The notes: generated from the letters alone by a model not told the origin. A DNA stretch of 64,000 nucleotides from Synechococcus sp. KORDI-100 (GCF_000737535.1 NZ_CP006269.1:186001-250000); one strand, 5' to 3'. Shown: positions 38,501-49,468, numbered from the stretch's first letter. Numbers and translations are program-made.

Positions 38501-40782
38501 CGTTTTGTGTGTTGGGTGTAAATGGATTCCTGCTTTTGTACGACAGACCAGTGCTCTTGCATTGATGGACGTTTGTTGAGTGCTGGTTGAAACACCGGGT
38601 GTAAATCTTGTGGATAGATGATTAGCTTTGTATTTTTAGTCAGGCTCTTGTATTGGTCATGGATTGTTTTCCAAACGCCTGGTCCTGTAACCCAGAACAC
38701 ATCATTGGATATTCGATTAAGAATATTTTCGACGATTTGGTCAAGGACGATCCGAAAGAAAGGACGAAGATCATCGTCCGGTGTTGTGTAGCCGAATCCG
38801 TTCCATATTGACCAATGATTTTCAGGTATCTGTCTAGACTTTCCTGCAAGAAGACTTCTTCCGTCTCGAAATAATTGATTGTCGAGAAGTGGCTTTGGAT
38901 TGAAGGGTCGATATGGCCAATCAATATAAAGTGCGTGTGAATAGTGAGCTAAGTGGGCGACTCGAATCACATCGGCTTGCATTGCAGGTGGTCCACATTG
39001 GAGAAAAGCACTGACAACTTTTGTTCCAAAGTTGTTTTCAAGAAAGCCTGTGGCTGAACTGCAATTCAAGAGCTGATAATGACCTGTTTTATTCAGACAT
39101 GAGCTCCATTGCAAGTTAATTTTCTTGTTGATTAATGTGTGATAATGCTGTAGTTCTAAATCAGATTGTGCTTTTTTGCTCTTTGCGTAATACTGAAGCA
39201 CGTGCAATGCAGGAAGGCTTTTTGTGTTTGGATTTGATGTGCTGTTGCATGCTATTTTCTCCACAACTGTCAGCAGATGGCGATTTGCCTTTTTCGGTTT
39301 CTCACGCCTTAATAATTCCTCGCAGAGTTGGTCGTGGCCTTGCCAATATTTTGGCGATTGTGTTGTTAAAGCTTGACTTATTTGATAAACACGATTAAAC
39401 TTTTTTTGTTCTTTGAAGAGTTGAATGATTTCAAACAAGATGATTGGGCTTCCTGGGAATGTCCCTAATCGTTTGTTTGCCACTCGAATCGCTTTGAAGG
39501 GTTTACCCGAAATGTTGAGTGCACGAGGTTCGTAAATAGCGAACTTGGCGTCGTTTGTTTGTAAGGCGATTTGAGTTAATTCCTTAGCAAGAGTCCTGCA
39601 CTCTTTATGAAGACGAAAATGCGCGCAAACCTCGAATGCAGGAACGAGAAACATCACCCTTCCGTTTTTGATATTTTTTAGTCCCGTTTTGATAAGATGT
39701 CCTACTGTAGATGGGTCGTTTAAATGTTGAGAAGCTTGTAAAGCGAGGCAATGGGCTCGTAAATGGGTCGGTTCTTTTTCGATGATTTGTTGGGCTTGAT
39801 GGAGGCATTCTTTAAACTTTAATCTGCTGAAGAGTGACAAGGCTGTTTCAAGATTGCTAATTGGCCTGGAAACAGATTGTTTGCTTAGCCCTGCCTGACT
39901 TGCTAAAGTAAGATTAGAAAAAGAAAGGATATCGTCCTTTCTTTCAGCGTATGTTTGATAAAATTTGTGCACTATTTCATCCAGCGTAAATTGACGAAAT
40001 CGCTCGACGCCTGTTTTGTCATTGTCGATTCCTGAGAAGCTTTGAGTGCATCCAAATTGAAGATCCAGTTGTCGTTTTGTAAAGCTATGAATCGGCGCTC
40101 GGAGGAGATCGAGAGGTTCACTTATGTTTGCAATCGAAGGATTTTCTTTCGATTCGAGGTTGAGGTAGCTGCCAATTCGTTTGACGAGTTGATCTAAAAG
40201 ATATTTGCTCGGGTGATTAAACGTAAAAAATAATTGTTTATATTGTTGCTCACGTTCAATGATATCTGAGACGCTGATGTCGAGTTTCTTTTCGCGCTCT
40301 TTGAGCTCATTAAGCGATTCTACAGCAACGTTTTGGTAAACTTTTTTCCAGAGTGAATCGTCGAGGTAATTTTTTTTAGCTTCCTTTTGGCTGAGGCTAT
40401 TTGACCAGGCATCGATAATGATCGAGCTGTGATAATCGCCGAGGGGTCCTGTTAATGTTGGTTGTCCTCTCAGTCGTACATAACGCAAATCTGGAGTGTA
40501 ACCTCGGTAAAAAAGATTTGGGATGAGTACAAGTTTTTTGATTAGCGATTCTTTGAGATTTTTGGTGCGAATGGTCGAGCAGGGATATTGATCAGATATG
40601 AATTGGCTAATGAGAATATCGGCGGTTTCTAATTTGAAACGATATTCATCGGCATACTCGTCTTTGGCTAGATGAACAATGATTGGTTCTAGGCATTGAA
40701 CCTTGAAATTGGCTTCAAGAAGATGAATGAGAGGACGCGCTTGGCAGTTGGCAACGACGGCAATGGTCTGTTGACGTTGCAA
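38497..40782 (-). CDS. WcbI-like / TPR-like / glycosyltransferase fusion protein
   Basis: 761 residues from TTG 40782 (an in-frame TAA lies 21 bases further up; no ATG). Residues 1-210 resemble WcbI, a putative acetyltransferase of capsule clusters: VVANCQARPLIHLLE at the start. Residues about 300-520 are helical repeats of TPR type. The C-terminal 230 resemble an OCH1/DXD-sugar transferase: MQADVIRVAHLAHYSHALYIDW, then VFWVTGPGVW. The DXD site reads DWP, so catalysis is doubtful or altered. The gene is AT-rich. It probably builds or decorates a surface polysaccharide; that is inference. Confidence 0.7.
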   Translation of the reverse strand: MQRQQTIAVVANCQARPLIHLLEANFKVQCLEPIIVHLAKDEYADEYRFKLETADILISQFISDQYPCSTIRTKNLKESLIKKLVLIPNLFYRGYTPDLRYVRLRGQPTLTGPLGDYHSSIIIDAWSNSLSQKEAKKNYLDDSLWKKVYQNVAVESLNELKEREKKLDISVSDIIEREQQYKQLFFTFNHPSKYLLDQLVKRIGSYLNLESKENPSIANISEPLDLLRAPIHSFTKRQLDLQFGCTQSFSGIDNDKTGVERFRQFTLDEIVHKFYQTYAERKDDILSFSNLTLASQAGLSKQSVSRPISNLETALSLFSRLKFKECLHQAQQIIEKEPTHLRAHCLALQASQHLNDPSTVGHLIKTGLKNIKNGRVMFLVPAFEVCAHFRLHKECRTLAKELTQIALQTNDAKFAIYEPRALNISGKPFKAIRVANKRLGTFPGSPIILFEIIQLFKEQKKFNRVYQISQALTTQSPKYWQGHDQLCEELLRREKPKKANRHLLTVVEKIACNSTSNPNTKSLPALHVLQYYAKSKKAQSDLELQHYHTLINKKINLQWSSCLNKTGHYQLLNCSSATGFLENNFGTKVVSAFLQCGPPAMQADVIRVAHLAHYSHALYIDWPYRPFNPKPLLDNQLFRDGRSLLAGKSRQIPENHWSIWNGFGYTTPDDDLRPFFRIVLDQIVENILNRISNDVFWVTGPGVWKTIHDQYKSLTKNTKLIIYPQDLHPVFQPALNKRPSMQEHWSVVQKQESIYTQHTKR

Positions 40783-40831
40783 CGTTTGCTTTCGGCGTTA
40801 AGCCAGAATAGGACCCCTGGAGATTGCTGGA

Positions 40832-41455
40832 TTGGATCACCCGATTTTCCTGGAGAGCATCAGGCGGATTCGAGAACAGCTTGGCGAAACGGCTCTGAAT
40901 CCGCTGCAGCAAACAGTTTTGGAGCGACTCATCCATAGCAGTGGTGATTTGGGGATTGCTTCATTGCTCACCTTCAGCGAGGAAGCCTGCGAGTCTGGTG
41001 TTGCTGCTCTCGAGGCCGGTGCATCGATCCTCACAGACACGGCCATGGCGGCGGCGGCTGTTGTGCCAATGGCAAAACGGACGTTGCATACGACGGTGCA
41101 TACCCTCTTGGACTGGGCACCTGAGACGTCACCGTCTGGCTCCACCCGTTCTGCGTTGGGGATGAAGAGTGCCTGGTTTGAGTTGGCGACTCAAATGCCA
41201 GCGCCGGTGGTACTGATTGGCAGTGCGCCGACGGCTATGGATGTGCTTCTGGACCTGGTACGTGATGGTGCTACGTCTCCCAGCTTGATCATTGGCATGC
41301 CGGTTGGTTTTGTGGGGGTGGCTGAGAGCAAACAGCGATTAGCTGTCAGTGGCTTGCCTCAGATTCGCCTCGATGGAAGCCGTGGTGGTGCTGGCTTAGC
41401 TGCTTCAGTTGTGAATGCTCTGTTGCGTTCCTCTTTTCAAAGGCCAGAACTCTGA
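40832..41455 (+). CDS. cbiC: precorrin-8X/cobalt-precorrin-8 methylmutase
   Basis: Moves the C11 methyl to C12 in cobalamin synthesis, forming (hydrogeno)cobyrinate. 207 residues from TTG 40832. Family marks are the opening HPIFLESIRRIRE and the end segment GMPVGFVGVAESKQRL, plus the short GSRGGAGLAASVVNAL. It returns to normal GC content after the insert. Its 3' end overlaps tilS by 19 bases, tail to tail. Other cob genes are not adjacent; cbiD is in the left part of the window. Confidence 0.95.
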   Translation: MDHPIFLESIRRIREQLGETALNPLQQTVLERLIHSSGDLGIASLLTFSEEACESGVAALEAGASILTDTAMAAAAVVPMAKRTLHTTVHTLLDWAPETSPSGSTRSALGMKSAWFELATQMPAPVVLIGSAPTAMDVLLDLVRDGATSPSLIIGMPVGFVGVAESKQRLAVSGLPQIRLDGSRGGAGLAASVVNALLRSSFQRPEL

Positions 41456-42438
41456 CAACGAAGCCTGACGATTTTGTTGTCCCACTGCAGGATCCAATCC
41501 CCTGGAAGAGCCTTCGTCCCTGCGGCAGAACCAAAGCGGAGCCGATGGCTTAATTGGGCGATCAAGACTGCACTAGTTGTTGGTACACCACTTGTCTGGA
41601 TCCAGTGGTGAATCACGGCTTGTCGTGTTGCGTCTGATAACGAACTCAGGCGTCGTCGATCAAGACCATCGACCTCCGTCAACGTTTCCAGTGCGATGTC
41701 GGCCAGTTCGTTTTGGGTGTCCTGTACGTGGGACATCCGTTCAGCCATGTTGGCCATTCGACGACTGCTGCCTGGGTAAAGGTTCTCCAGTACAGGCAGA
41801 ACGTCTTTGCGAATGCGGTTGCGGGCGAAGGCGATGCTTTCATTACTGGGATCGAGCCAGATCGGTAGATCCAGTTCATTGCAGATTTCCCGGGTTTCCG
41901 TTCGGCTGAAACTCAGCATTGGACGCCTCAGTTGCGGTCCATCCGGATGGCTTCGGTCGAGAGGTCGCTTTGGGCGCAGACTGCCAAGACCGCTGAGATC
42001 ACACCCTCTAGCCATTTGCAGCATCACGGTTTCGGCGCGGTCGCTCGCTGTGTGACCCATCACCACATCACACTGATAAGAGATCGCTCGTTTCTGGAGC
42101 TCCTCGTATCGCCATTCGCGGGCTGCATTTTCACTGTGCTTTCTCCAGTCACTTGCTCTGCTGATGTCGATCGGATGCTGCTGGCTGTCGCACCACTCCT
42201 TCAATTGAGCTGCGATGGCAGCAGATCCGGTGTGCCAGGCGTGATCCCCATGCCAGACCAGCAGCTTCCAAAAATGCAGACGCTTCAGATCCTGCAGCAG
42301 GCCCAGCATGGCCATTGAGTCCTGTCCGCCGGATACGGCCACCAGCAACGTTGATCGTTTCGGCAATAGATCCGGCGCTGCCAGGAGAAAGCGATGGAGC
42401 CGATCGTGCCAAGGGGTCCAGGGTCGTTCCGTCGGCAC
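41437..42438 (-). CDS. tilS: tRNA(Ile)-lysidine synthase
   Basis: Converts the wobble C of tRNA-Ile(CAU) to lysidine using ATP and lysine, an essential decoding step. 333 residues. The PP-loop motif is AVSGGQDSMAMLGLL at about 33-47, with WHGDHAWHTGS and GHTASDRAETVML as further N-type ATPase marks. The C-terminal domain is short, as in cyanobacteria. Divergent from the ycf23-like gene. Confidence 0.96.
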   Translation of the reverse strand: MPTERPWTPWHDRLHRFLLAAPDLLPKRSTLLVAVSGGQDSMAMLGLLQDLKRLHFWKLLVWHGDHAWHTGSAAIAAQLKEWCDSQQHPIDISRASDWRKHSENAAREWRYEELQKRAISYQCDVVMGHTASDRAETVMLQMARGCDLSGLGSLRPKRPLDRSHPDGPQLRRPMLSFSRTETREICNELDLPIWLDPSNESIAFARNRIRKDVLPVLENLYPGSSRRMANMAERMSHVQDTQNELADIALETLTEVDGLDRRRLSSLSDATRQAVIHHWIQTSGVPTTSAVLIAQLSHRLRFGSAAGTKALPGDWILQWDNKIVRLRCQSSGL

Positions 42439-42519
42439 GGAGAATCTGGAAGTTGTCTTGATTCTCCCCTGAATGCTGAAGGGCCCGATGTGAGAATCGA
42501 ATCATTCGCAAGCGCTTCG

Positions 42520-43275
42520 ATGACCCGTCTCCAGCAGCTGCCCGTCGCCCTGCGCCAAAGCCTTGAGCAGCACAGCACTTTGAAGGTGATTGCGGGTCTG
42601 ATGAATTTCGATGCCGCCAGCGTGGAACAGGTGGCCTCTGCAGCTGGCGCCGGAGGCGCTGATCTGATCGACGTGGCTTGTGATGCCCAGCTGGTGCGGA
42701 TAGCGATCAATGCATCCGAAGTTCCTGTCTGTGTGTCGTCTGTTGAGCCTGAGCAGTTCCCTGACGCAGTGGCGGCCGGCGCTGTGATGGTTGAAATCGG
42801 CAATTACGACGCCTTCTATCCCCAGGGGCGTGTGTTCGGGGCCGAGGAGGTGTTGGCCCTCACCCGCCAGACCCGCGCCTTGCTGCCTGAGGTGGTGTTG
42901 AGCGTCACCGTGCCTCACACGCTTCCGATGGATCAGCAGGAACAGTTGGCGATCGATCTGGTTGAAGCTGGTGCTGATCTGATCCAGACCGAGGGTGGAA
43001 CAAGCGCGAAGCCGTTCAGCGCCGGCAGCCTTGGTTTGATCGAAAAAGCTGCACCAACCCTGGCCGCAGCCCACAGCATCAGCCGCGTTGTGGATGTCCC
43101 CGTGCTCTGCGCCTCCGGTCTCTCCGCCGTCACCGTGCCGATGGCCATCGCCGCTGGTGCGTCCGGTGTCGGGGTTGGATCAGCAGTCAATCGCCTGAAT
43201 GATCCGCTTGCGATGGTTGCTGTTGTCAGAGGGTTGCGTACTGCCTTGAACAGCACGGTTACGGCGTGCATTTGA
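42520..43275 (+). CDS. ycf23: DUF561/Ycf23 family TIM-barrel protein
   Basis: 251 residues from ATG 42520. The sequence is typical of a small TIM barrel: LKVIAGLMNFDAASV, AGGADLIDVACD, GAVMVEIGNYDAFYP, DLIQTEGGTSAKPF and the phosphate-site-like GASGVGVGSAVNRL. These are marks of DUF561/Ycf23, found in cyanobacteria and some red-algal plastids. The function is not established. A longer frame starts at 42394 but overlaps tilS and looks non-coding there. Confidence 0.9.
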   Translation: MTRLQQLPVALRQSLEQHSTLKVIAGLMNFDAASVEQVASAAGAGGADLIDVACDAQLVRIAINASEVPVCVSSVEPEQFPDAVAAGAVMVEIGNYDAFYPQGRVFGAEEVLALTRQTRALLPEVVLSVTVPHTLPMDQQEQLAIDLVEAGADLIQTEGGTSAKPFSAGSLGLIEKAAPTLAAAHSISRVVDVPVLCASGLSAVTVPMAIAAGASGVGVGSAVNRLNDPLAMVAVVRGLRTALNSTVTACI

Positions 43276-43296
43276 GCCGGTGAGCTCTGGGAAGGC

Positions 43297-43710
43297 GTGA
43301 TGGGACCGATCGGTTGGTTGTTGCAGTGGCCAGTGCGGGCCCTGGTGCTGTTGATGGTGACCGGCTTGCCTCTGGGCGTGGAGATGGCCAATTTCCGAAC
43401 GGCGCTCTGGTCCGCCGTTGTGATCGGTCTGCTTGGCACGCTGCTGATCGTTCCACTCAAAATTGTGTTGGGGTTGCCCTGGGCCGTGGCCAGCCTTGGT
43501 GGCCTGATTGCTCCGGTGAGTTGGTTGTTCAACTGGCTGATCACAGCTGTTCTGTTCTGGCTGGCGGCACAACTGATCAACGGATTCACGCTGAAGAACG
43601 GCATCGCCAGCGCCTTGTTTGGTGCGGTGGCCTATGGAGTGATCAGCGCCTTGCTGATCAACGCGCTGGGCCTGGCCGATGTGGACTTCACCCGGGCCGC
43701 GGTGAGCTGA
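43297..43710 (+). CDS. phage-holin-4-like (YvlD family) membrane protein
   Basis: 137 residues from GTG 43297 or ATG 43300, with four hydrophobic segments: near residues 10-30, 40-60, 62-90 and 100-125. The layout, including IGLLGTLLIVPLKIVLGLP and the motif NGFTLKNGIASALFGA, fits the four-helix YvlD/PF04020 family, which is named after holins but is found widely in non-phage genes. No phage genes are nearby, so lysis is not implied. It lies 21 bases after the ycf23-like gene. Confidence 0.8.
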   Translation: MMGPIGWLLQWPVRALVLLMVTGLPLGVEMANFRTALWSAVVIGLLGTLLIVPLKIVLGLPWAVASLGGLIAPVSWLFNWLITAVLFWLAAQLINGFTLKNGIASALFGAVAYGVISALLINALGLADVDFTRAAVS

Positions 43711-43714
43711 GCCG

Positions 43715-44266
43715 GTGTCTTTCCGCCGGACTCTTTTGCCGTTTGCCTTTCCACTGAGCGTCCTGGTGATCGGCTCCTTGAGGATGGCCGCGACCCGAGC
43801 ACCTGATTCCCAGCAGGTTTCCCTGGCGGCCAGGTCAAAGACCGAGCAGCCCCAGGCTGGCCGTCCGGATTATTCGCAGCCGCCGCCGGGAACCCTGCCC
43901 AGCTGCGATCAGGATCCAAGTCTGGGGAACCGTTTGCTCGCGCAGGGCCGGCGACTCGGTATCACGGTGGTCTCCGGCCAGCCGGAGCTCCCTGGCAAAG
44001 ACGCCACCTACCGCGCCACGCCGGGCCGGCTCGGCACGATCACGTTTAAACAGCGGCCGATGGCTGATGAGGTGCGCTGCAAACTGATCAGTCATGAGTT
44101 CATTCATGTGCTCCAGCACCTCCACGGTGAGTTGAAGGGTGTGCCGCCCCTGGGATGGCCTACGACCCATGCCGATCCTGTGGTGCAGGAAGCGGAGGCC
44201 AATGGTTACCAGAACCGGGCTGGCTATGTGCTGCAGCTGTTGGAGGGGACACCGTCACCACGGTGA
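43715..44266 (+). CDS. secreted protein with HEXXH zinc-site motif
   Basis: 183 residues from GTG 43715. A signal peptide or anchor (LLPFAFPLSVLVIGSL) is followed by a Pro/Ser linker. The motif HEFIHVLQH at about 131-139 is a zinc-metalloprotease type HEXXH site, and EAEANGY downstream could hold the third ligand (Glu), as in gluzincins. Two cysteines could pair. Conserved form and function are not known to me. Only 4 bases follow the previous gene's stop, so the two form an operon. Confidence 0.7.
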   Translation: MSFRRTLLPFAFPLSVLVIGSLRMAATRAPDSQQVSLAARSKTEQPQAGRPDYSQPPPGTLPSCDQDPSLGNRLLAQGRRLGITVVSGQPELPGKDATYRATPGRLGTITFKQRPMADEVRCKLISHEFIHVLQHLHGELKGVPPLGWPTTHADPVVQEAEANGYQNRAGYVLQLLEGTPSPR

Positions 44267-44322
44267 CGACAATCCCGATTGGATCGCCATAAGCTTGACG
44301 GCCCTTTGCTTGTCAGCGCGTC

Positions 44323-46356
44323 ATGCCCGCCTACGACCTGACAGCGCCCTACAACCCCAAAGGTGATCAGCCAACGGCAATCAAGCAGCTGGTTGATGGA
44401 GTCAACGGCGGCCAGCGCTACCAGACGCTGTTGGGAGCGACTGGCACCGGTAAAACCTTCACGATGGCGAATGTGATCGCCAAGACGGGGCGGCCGGCGC
44501 TGGTGCTGGCGCACAACAAAACCCTGGCGGCGCAGCTGTGCAACGAGCTGCGTGAGTTCTTCCCTGAGAACGCGGTTGAATATTTCATCTCGTATTACGA
44601 CTATTACCAGCCGGAGGCTTATGTGCCGGTGAGTGATACATACATTGCCAAAACAGCATCGATCAATGAAGAGATTGACATGCTGCGCCACTCGGCAACG
44701 CGGTCGTTATTTGAGCGAAAGGATGTGATTGTGGTGGCCTCGATCAGCTGTATTTATGGCCTGGGAATTCCGAGTGAATATCTCAAGGCAGCGGTGAAGT
44801 TTGAGGTGGGTGAAACACTCAATGTTCGCGGACAGTTGCGCGAGTTGGTGAACAACCAGTACAGCCGCAACGACACGGAAGTTGCCCGTGGTCGCTTCCG
44901 GATGAAGGGGGATGTGCTCGAAATCGGCCCTGCCTATGAAGATCGCCTGGTGCGGATTGAGTTGTTCGGCGATGAGGTGGAGGCGATCCGCTACGTCGAT
45001 CCAACCACCGGCGAGATTCTGCAGAGCATGGAGGCGGTGAACATCTATCCCGCCAAGCACTTCGTGACGCCAAAGGATCGCCTGGAATCAGCGATTGCCG
45101 CGATCCGTCAGGAACTACGCGACCGCCTGGATGTGTTGAATGCGGAAGGCAAATTGCTGGAAGCGCAGCGGCTTGAACAGCGCACCAAATACGACCTGGA
45201 GATGCTGGGTCAGGTGGGTTATTGCAACGGTGTTGAGAACTACGCCCGCCATCTGGCCGGCCGGCAGGAGGGCACGCCGCCGGAATGCCTGATTGATTAT
45301 TTCCCGGACGACTGGCTGCTGATTGTTGATGAAAGCCACGTCACCTGCTCGCAGCTGCAGGCGATGTACAACGGCGATCAGGCCCGCAAGAAAGTGCTGA
45401 TCGAGCACGGCTTCCGTCTGCCGAGTGCGGCGGACAACCGGCCGCTCAAGGGTGAGGAGTTCTGGGAGAAGGCACGTCAGACGGTGTTTGTGAGTGCAAC
45501 GCCAGGCAACTGGGAGATGGAGGTGAGTGGCGGTGAAGTGGCTGAGCAGGTGATCAGGCCGACGGGGGTGCTGGATCCTGTGGTTGAGGTGCGCCCCACA
45601 ACGGGTCAGGTGGATGACTTGCTGGGTGAGATCCGAACCCGGGCACAGAAACAGCAACGGGTGCTGGTTACGACGCTTACCAAGCGGATGGCGGAAGACC
45701 TGACGGATTACCTGGCGGAGAACAAGGTGCGGGTGCGGTATCTGCACTCGGAAATTCATTCGATCGAGCGGATCGAGATTATTCAGGACCTGCGCCTTGG
45801 CGAATACGACGTGTTGGTGGGGGTGAACCTGCTGCGGGAGGGACTGGATTTGCCGGAGGTGAGCCTGGTGGCGATTCTTGATGCCGATAAGGAGGGCTTC
45901 CTGCGGGCGGAGCGCTCCTTGATTCAGACCATCGGCCGGGCGGCTCGGCATGTGGAGGGTGTGGCCCTGCTCTATGCCGACAACCTCACGGACTCCATGG
46001 CCAAGGCGATTTCAGAAACCGAGCGCCGGCGCGGCATTCAGCAGGCCTACAACGAGAAGCACGGCATTGTGCCGACGGCAGCCGGTAAGAAGGCCAGCAA
46101 TTCGATTCTCAGCTTCCTGGAATTGAGCCGTAAGTTGAAACAGGATGGCCCCGATGCCGATCTGGTGCAGGTGGCGGGTAAGGCCGCGAAGGCCTTGGAG
46201 GAGGACCCAGATACGGGCATGGCGCTTGAGGCATTGCCGGAACTGATTGATCAGTTGGAAAGCAAGATGAAAGAGGCGGCCAAGAAGCTTGATTTCGAGG
46301 ATGCGGCCAACCTGCGGGACCGCATCAAACAGCTGCGCCAGAAGATGGCGGGTTGA
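44323..46356 (+). CDS. uvrB: excinuclease ABC subunit B
   Basis: The damage-verifying helicase of nucleotide excision repair, 677 residues. Motif I is [12 protein letters not shown] at about 38-49, the beta-hairpin has [12 protein letters not shown], motif II is VDESH, motif [11 protein letters not shown], and the C-terminal UVR coiled coil ([17 protein letters not shown]) binds UvrC. Complete and ordinary. It converges on mutS, another repair gene. Confidence 0.98.
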   Translation: MPAYDLTAPYNPKGDQPTAIKQLVDGVNGGQRYQTLLGATGTGKTFTMANVIAKTGRPALVLAHNKTLAAQLCNELREFFPENAVEYFISYYDYYQPEAYVPVSDTYIAKTASINEEIDMLRHSATRSLFERKDVIVVASISCIYGLGIPSEYLKAAVKFEVGETLNVRGQLRELVNNQYSRNDTEVARGRFRMKGDVLEIGPAYEDRLVRIELFGDEVEAIRYVDPTTGEILQSMEAVNIYPAKHFVTPKDRLESAIAAIRQELRDRLDVLNAEGKLLEAQRLEQRTKYDLEMLGQVGYCNGVENYARHLAGRQEGTPPECLIDYFPDDWLLIVDESHVTCSQLQAMYNGDQARKKVLIEHGFRLPSAADNRPLKGEEFWEKARQTVFVSATPGNWEMEVSGGEVAEQVIRPTGVLDPVVEVRPTTGQVDDLLGEIRTRAQKQQRVLVTTLTKRMAEDLTDYLAENKVRVRYLHSEIHSIERIEIIQDLRLGEYDVLVGVNLLREGLDLPEVSLVAILDADKEGFLRAERSLIQTIGRAARHVEGVALLYADNLTDSMAKAISETERRRGIQQAYNEKHGIVPTAAGKKASNSILSFLELSRKLKQDGPDADLVQVAGKAAKALEEDPDTGMALEALPELIDQLESKMKEAAKKLDFEDAANLRDRIKQLRQKMAG

Positions 46357-46405
46357 TGTTTTTTTGACAGCTTGCTCAGGCAGCTCTTGTTCAAGCAGCA
46401 TCTGT

Positions 46406-49147
46406 TTAAGCAGCCAATTGATCCAGCACCTGGCGGGCCCTCAGCACCACAGGTGATGGAACACCAGCCAATCGCGCTGCCTCGATGCCGTAACTGCGGC
46501 TGGCGCCGCCGGCCTGCACCTGATGCAGGAACACCAGGTCGTCACCGGTTTCCTCAACCATTACCTGGAAGTTGGCCACGTTGGAACGCTGCTCCGCCAG
46601 CTTGTTGAGCTCGTGATAGTGGGTCGCGAAGATGCTGCGGCTCTGTAGATCTTCTGCTAGATGTTCGCTGACGGCCCAGGCGATCGAGAGGCCATCAAAG
46701 GTGGCGGTGCCGCGTCCGATCTCATCGAGCAGCACCAATGAGCGATCTGTGGCGTGGTTCAGGATGTTGGCGGTTTCTGCCATCTCCACCATGAAGGTTG
46801 ATTGGCCTGCAGCCAGGTCATCAACCGCTCCCACCCGGGTGAAGATGCGATCGGCGATGCCGATTCGGGCCTTCGACGCTGGCACCCAGCTGCCGATCTG
46901 CGCCAGCAGTTGAATCAGTCCGATCTGGCGCAGGTAGCAGCTTTTGCCGCTGGCGTTGGGGCCGGTGAGCACCACAAGGTCAGTGCCATTGCCGAGCTTC
47001 ACATCGTTGGGTGTGAACTCTGTTTCCACCAAAAGCTGCTCCACCACAGGATGACGGGCGCCCGTCAGCTGCAGTTCCCGACTTTCAACAACGGCCGGCG
47101 GGCAATAGCCCTGGCCTGCGGCCACATCGGCCAGGCCGCAGAGCGCATCCAGACTGGCCACGGCCCTGGCGGCCTGGCGGATCGGTCCAGCCATGGCCCC
47201 CACCTGATCGCGCAACTGGCAGAAGAGTTCGTATTCCCGTTGGCAGGCTCGGGCCCGCAGCTGAAAGATGCGGCCTTCCCGTTCCTTCAGCTCCGGTGTG
47301 ATGAAGCGCTCCTCGTTGGCCAGGGTCTGGCGGCGGATCCAGTGCTCCGGCACCGAGCTGGCCTTGGCTTTGCTGACGGCGAGGAAATACCCAAAGGTGC
47401 GGTGATGCTGCAGGCGCAGGTTGCTGTTGCCACTGCGTTGGCGCTCCAGGTGTTCCTGCTGGGCCAGCCAGGCGTCCTGGTCGTCCAGCTGGTTGCGCAG
47501 ACCATCCAGCAGCGGATCGACACCGTCGTGGATCAGACCTCCCTCGGAGAGTGACAGGGGAGGTGCTTCCAGCAGGGCATGACGGATGGCGCCGGCCAGC
47601 TCGCCCAGCGACTGGTTTGGTTTCACCAGTTCGGCCAACCACTCCGGTTCCTGAGGGACCATGCCGTTGAGTCGTTGCGCCAGCTTGGGGAGTCGTTCGA
47701 GACCGTCTGCGATGGCCACCAGATCACGGGCCCCGGCGTGGCCTGCTCCCGCACGACCGGCCAGCCGTTCGAGATCACCCATCGGCCTGAGCAGCCGGCG
47801 CAGGGCCAGGCGCAGGGAGCGTTGCTCCACAAGGGCGCTCACCACCGCCTGACGCGCCTGAATCCCTTTGCAGTCCATGAGAGGGGCTTCGATCCAGCGG
47901 CGCAGGCAGCGGCCGCCCATGGCGGTGAGAGTGCGATCGATCGCCCAGAGCAGGGATCCCTGCAGCTGGTTGTCGCGCTGGGTGGCGGTGAGCTCCAGGT
48001 TGCGGCGCGTCTGGGCATCGAGAACCAGGGCATCGCCGCGTTGAACGATGGTTGGCACCTCGAGGGGCACGCGGCTCTCGCCCTCCAGTGGTTGGGTTCC
48101 TCGCAGGTAGCTCAGCAGCCCGCCGGCCGCCCTCAGGGCCAGGGGCAGCTCCGGTAGACCCAGACCATCGAGGCTGGCAACGCCGTAATGGCTGAGCAGA
48201 GCCTGCTCGGCCTCTGGCCTGCTGAAAGCGGTGCTGCTCAGTGGGGTGATCTGCAATCGATCCGGGCACCAGGCGGGTCTGCTGTCCGTGCTTCCTGCCG
48301 CCCAGAGCAGTTCGGAGGCCTCCAGTTGCGCCAGCTGCTGATGCAATTCGCCAGCTCCGCTGCGCTGCATGATCTGCACCTCGCCGGTGCTCACATCGGC
48401 CTGGACCAGACCCCAAGGCAGATCTTCTCCACTGAGGACCGGTTCCAGCACCACGGCGGCCAGCCAGTTGTTGCGGCGGGCGCTGAGCATGCCTTCGTCC
48501 AGCACCGTGCCCGGGGTGAGCACGCGGGTGATGTCCCGTTTGAGCAGGGCCCCTTTGGCGGGGGTTGTTTCGAGTTGATCACACAGGGCCACGGAGTAGC
48601 CGCGGCGGATCAAGTCGCTGCAGTAGCGCTCAGCGGCATGGTGGGGGATGCCGGCCATGGGCACGCGTCCGATGGCCTTGCCCCCTTCTTTGCCGGTGAG
48701 CGTCAGTTCCAGCACCCGCGAGAGCTCGATCGCGTCCTCAAAAAAGCACTCGAAGAAATCCCCCAGCCGGTAGAGCAGCACACGCTCGGGATGGGCCGCT
48801 TTGAGCTCCACGTAATGACGCAGCATCGGCGTCAGCTGATCGGCCCTGAGCTGGCTGTGGTGGGCCCAGGCCGGTTGATCGTCCTCCGCTGGATCGCTAG
48901 CGTCCGACGACTGAGCTTTGTCGGGATCCGCGCCTGCATCTCGCGTGAGCATCTGGTCTGAGCGTCGCCGGGGCCGTGCTGCTGCGTCAGCCCCCAGCTC
49001 GGCATCGCTGAGATCGGCAGTGCCAAGGGCACTCAGCTCACTGGCTCTTGTCGTCTCTGATCCGGGACTGCTCTTGGCCGGTTCCGGCTCCCCGAACAGA
49101 CTCACCTGCAGTGTCAGCTCCGTCTGGTTCTCGGCGGACGCTGCCAC
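46406..49147 (-). CDS. mutS: DNA mismatch repair protein MutS
   Basis: 913 residues. After a variable, charged N-terminal 110 residues the mismatch-binding domain starts ([27 protein letters not shown], in which the usual Phe of the F-x-E wedge appears in GDFFECF). The ATPase has [28 protein letters not shown] and ATHYHEL. It is longer than Escherichia coli MutS (853) because of the N-terminal extension, as often in cyanobacteria. The start chosen is the ATG at 49147; a later one is possible. Confidence 0.96.
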   Translation of the reverse strand: MAASAENQTELTLQVSLFGEPEPAKSSPGSETTRASELSALGTADLSDAELGADAAARPRRRSDQMLTRDAGADPDKAQSSDASDPAEDDQPAWAHHSQLRADQLTPMLRHYVELKAAHPERVLLYRLGDFFECFFEDAIELSRVLELTLTGKEGGKAIGRVPMAGIPHHAAERYCSDLIRRGYSVALCDQLETTPAKGALLKRDITRVLTPGTVLDEGMLSARRNNWLAAVVLEPVLSGEDLPWGLVQADVSTGEVQIMQRSGAGELHQQLAQLEASELLWAAGSTDSRPAWCPDRLQITPLSSTAFSRPEAEQALLSHYGVASLDGLGLPELPLALRAAGGLLSYLRGTQPLEGESRVPLEVPTIVQRGDALVLDAQTRRNLELTATQRDNQLQGSLLWAIDRTLTAMGGRCLRRWIEAPLMDCKGIQARQAVVSALVEQRSLRLALRRLLRPMGDLERLAGRAGAGHAGARDLVAIADGLERLPKLAQRLNGMVPQEPEWLAELVKPNQSLGELAGAIRHALLEAPPLSLSEGGLIHDGVDPLLDGLRNQLDDQDAWLAQQEHLERQRSGNSNLRLQHHRTFGYFLAVSKAKASSVPEHWIRRQTLANEERFITPELKEREGRIFQLRARACQREYELFCQLRDQVGAMAGPIRQAARAVASLDALCGLADVAAGQGYCPPAVVESRELQLTGARHPVVEQLLVETEFTPNDVKLGNGTDLVVLTGPNASGKSCYLRQIGLIQLLAQIGSWVPASKARIGIADRIFTRVGAVDDLAAGQSTFMVEMAETANILNHATDRSLVLLDEIGRGTATFDGLSIAWAVSEHLAEDLQSRSIFATHYHELNKLAEQRSNVANFQVMVEETGDDLVFLHQVQAGGASRSYGIEAARLAGVPSPVVLRARQVLDQLAA

Positions 49148-49279
49148 GTCGATAGGGATCGAAGGCGCTGATCGTACGCAGATTGCGATGGTCTGTCCGA
49201 CACAGCCTGTGAAGCTTCCCGATCAGGGCCGCGAAGGCTGGACGCGTCATGTGAGAATCCCCGCACGAACGCCGGATCC

Positions 49280-49468
49280 ATGCAGTTTCTCAACACCCTC
49301 ACTGTTCTGGCCCTGGTGGTGATGTCCTTCGCCTTGATCGTGGCGGTACCGGTGCTGTACGCCTCCAGTGAGGACAGCGGACGCTCCAACCGGCTCATTT
49401 TGCTCGGCAGCGCTGCCTGGGTGGCCCTCGTTCTGCTCAACTGGGGAGTGAGTTTCTTCGTCGTCTGA
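49280..49468 (+). CDS. psbZ: photosystem II protein Z
   Basis: 62 residues with two membrane helices ([20 protein letters not shown] and [20 protein letters not shown]), joined by [11 protein letters not shown], the hallmark of PsbZ (Ycf9), which stabilises the photosystem II core and its antenna. It lies 7 bases before ribH, an arrangement kept in many cyanobacteria, and diverges from mutS. Confidence 0.97.
   Translation: MQFLNTLTVLALVVMSFALIVAVPVLYASSEDSGRSNRLILLGSAAWVALVLLNWGVSFFVV

Noticed and set aside
43297-43710. Holin-like name suggesting a prophage remnant
   Set aside because: The family is common in non-phage genes, and there are no phage structural, integrase or lysis genes nearby.
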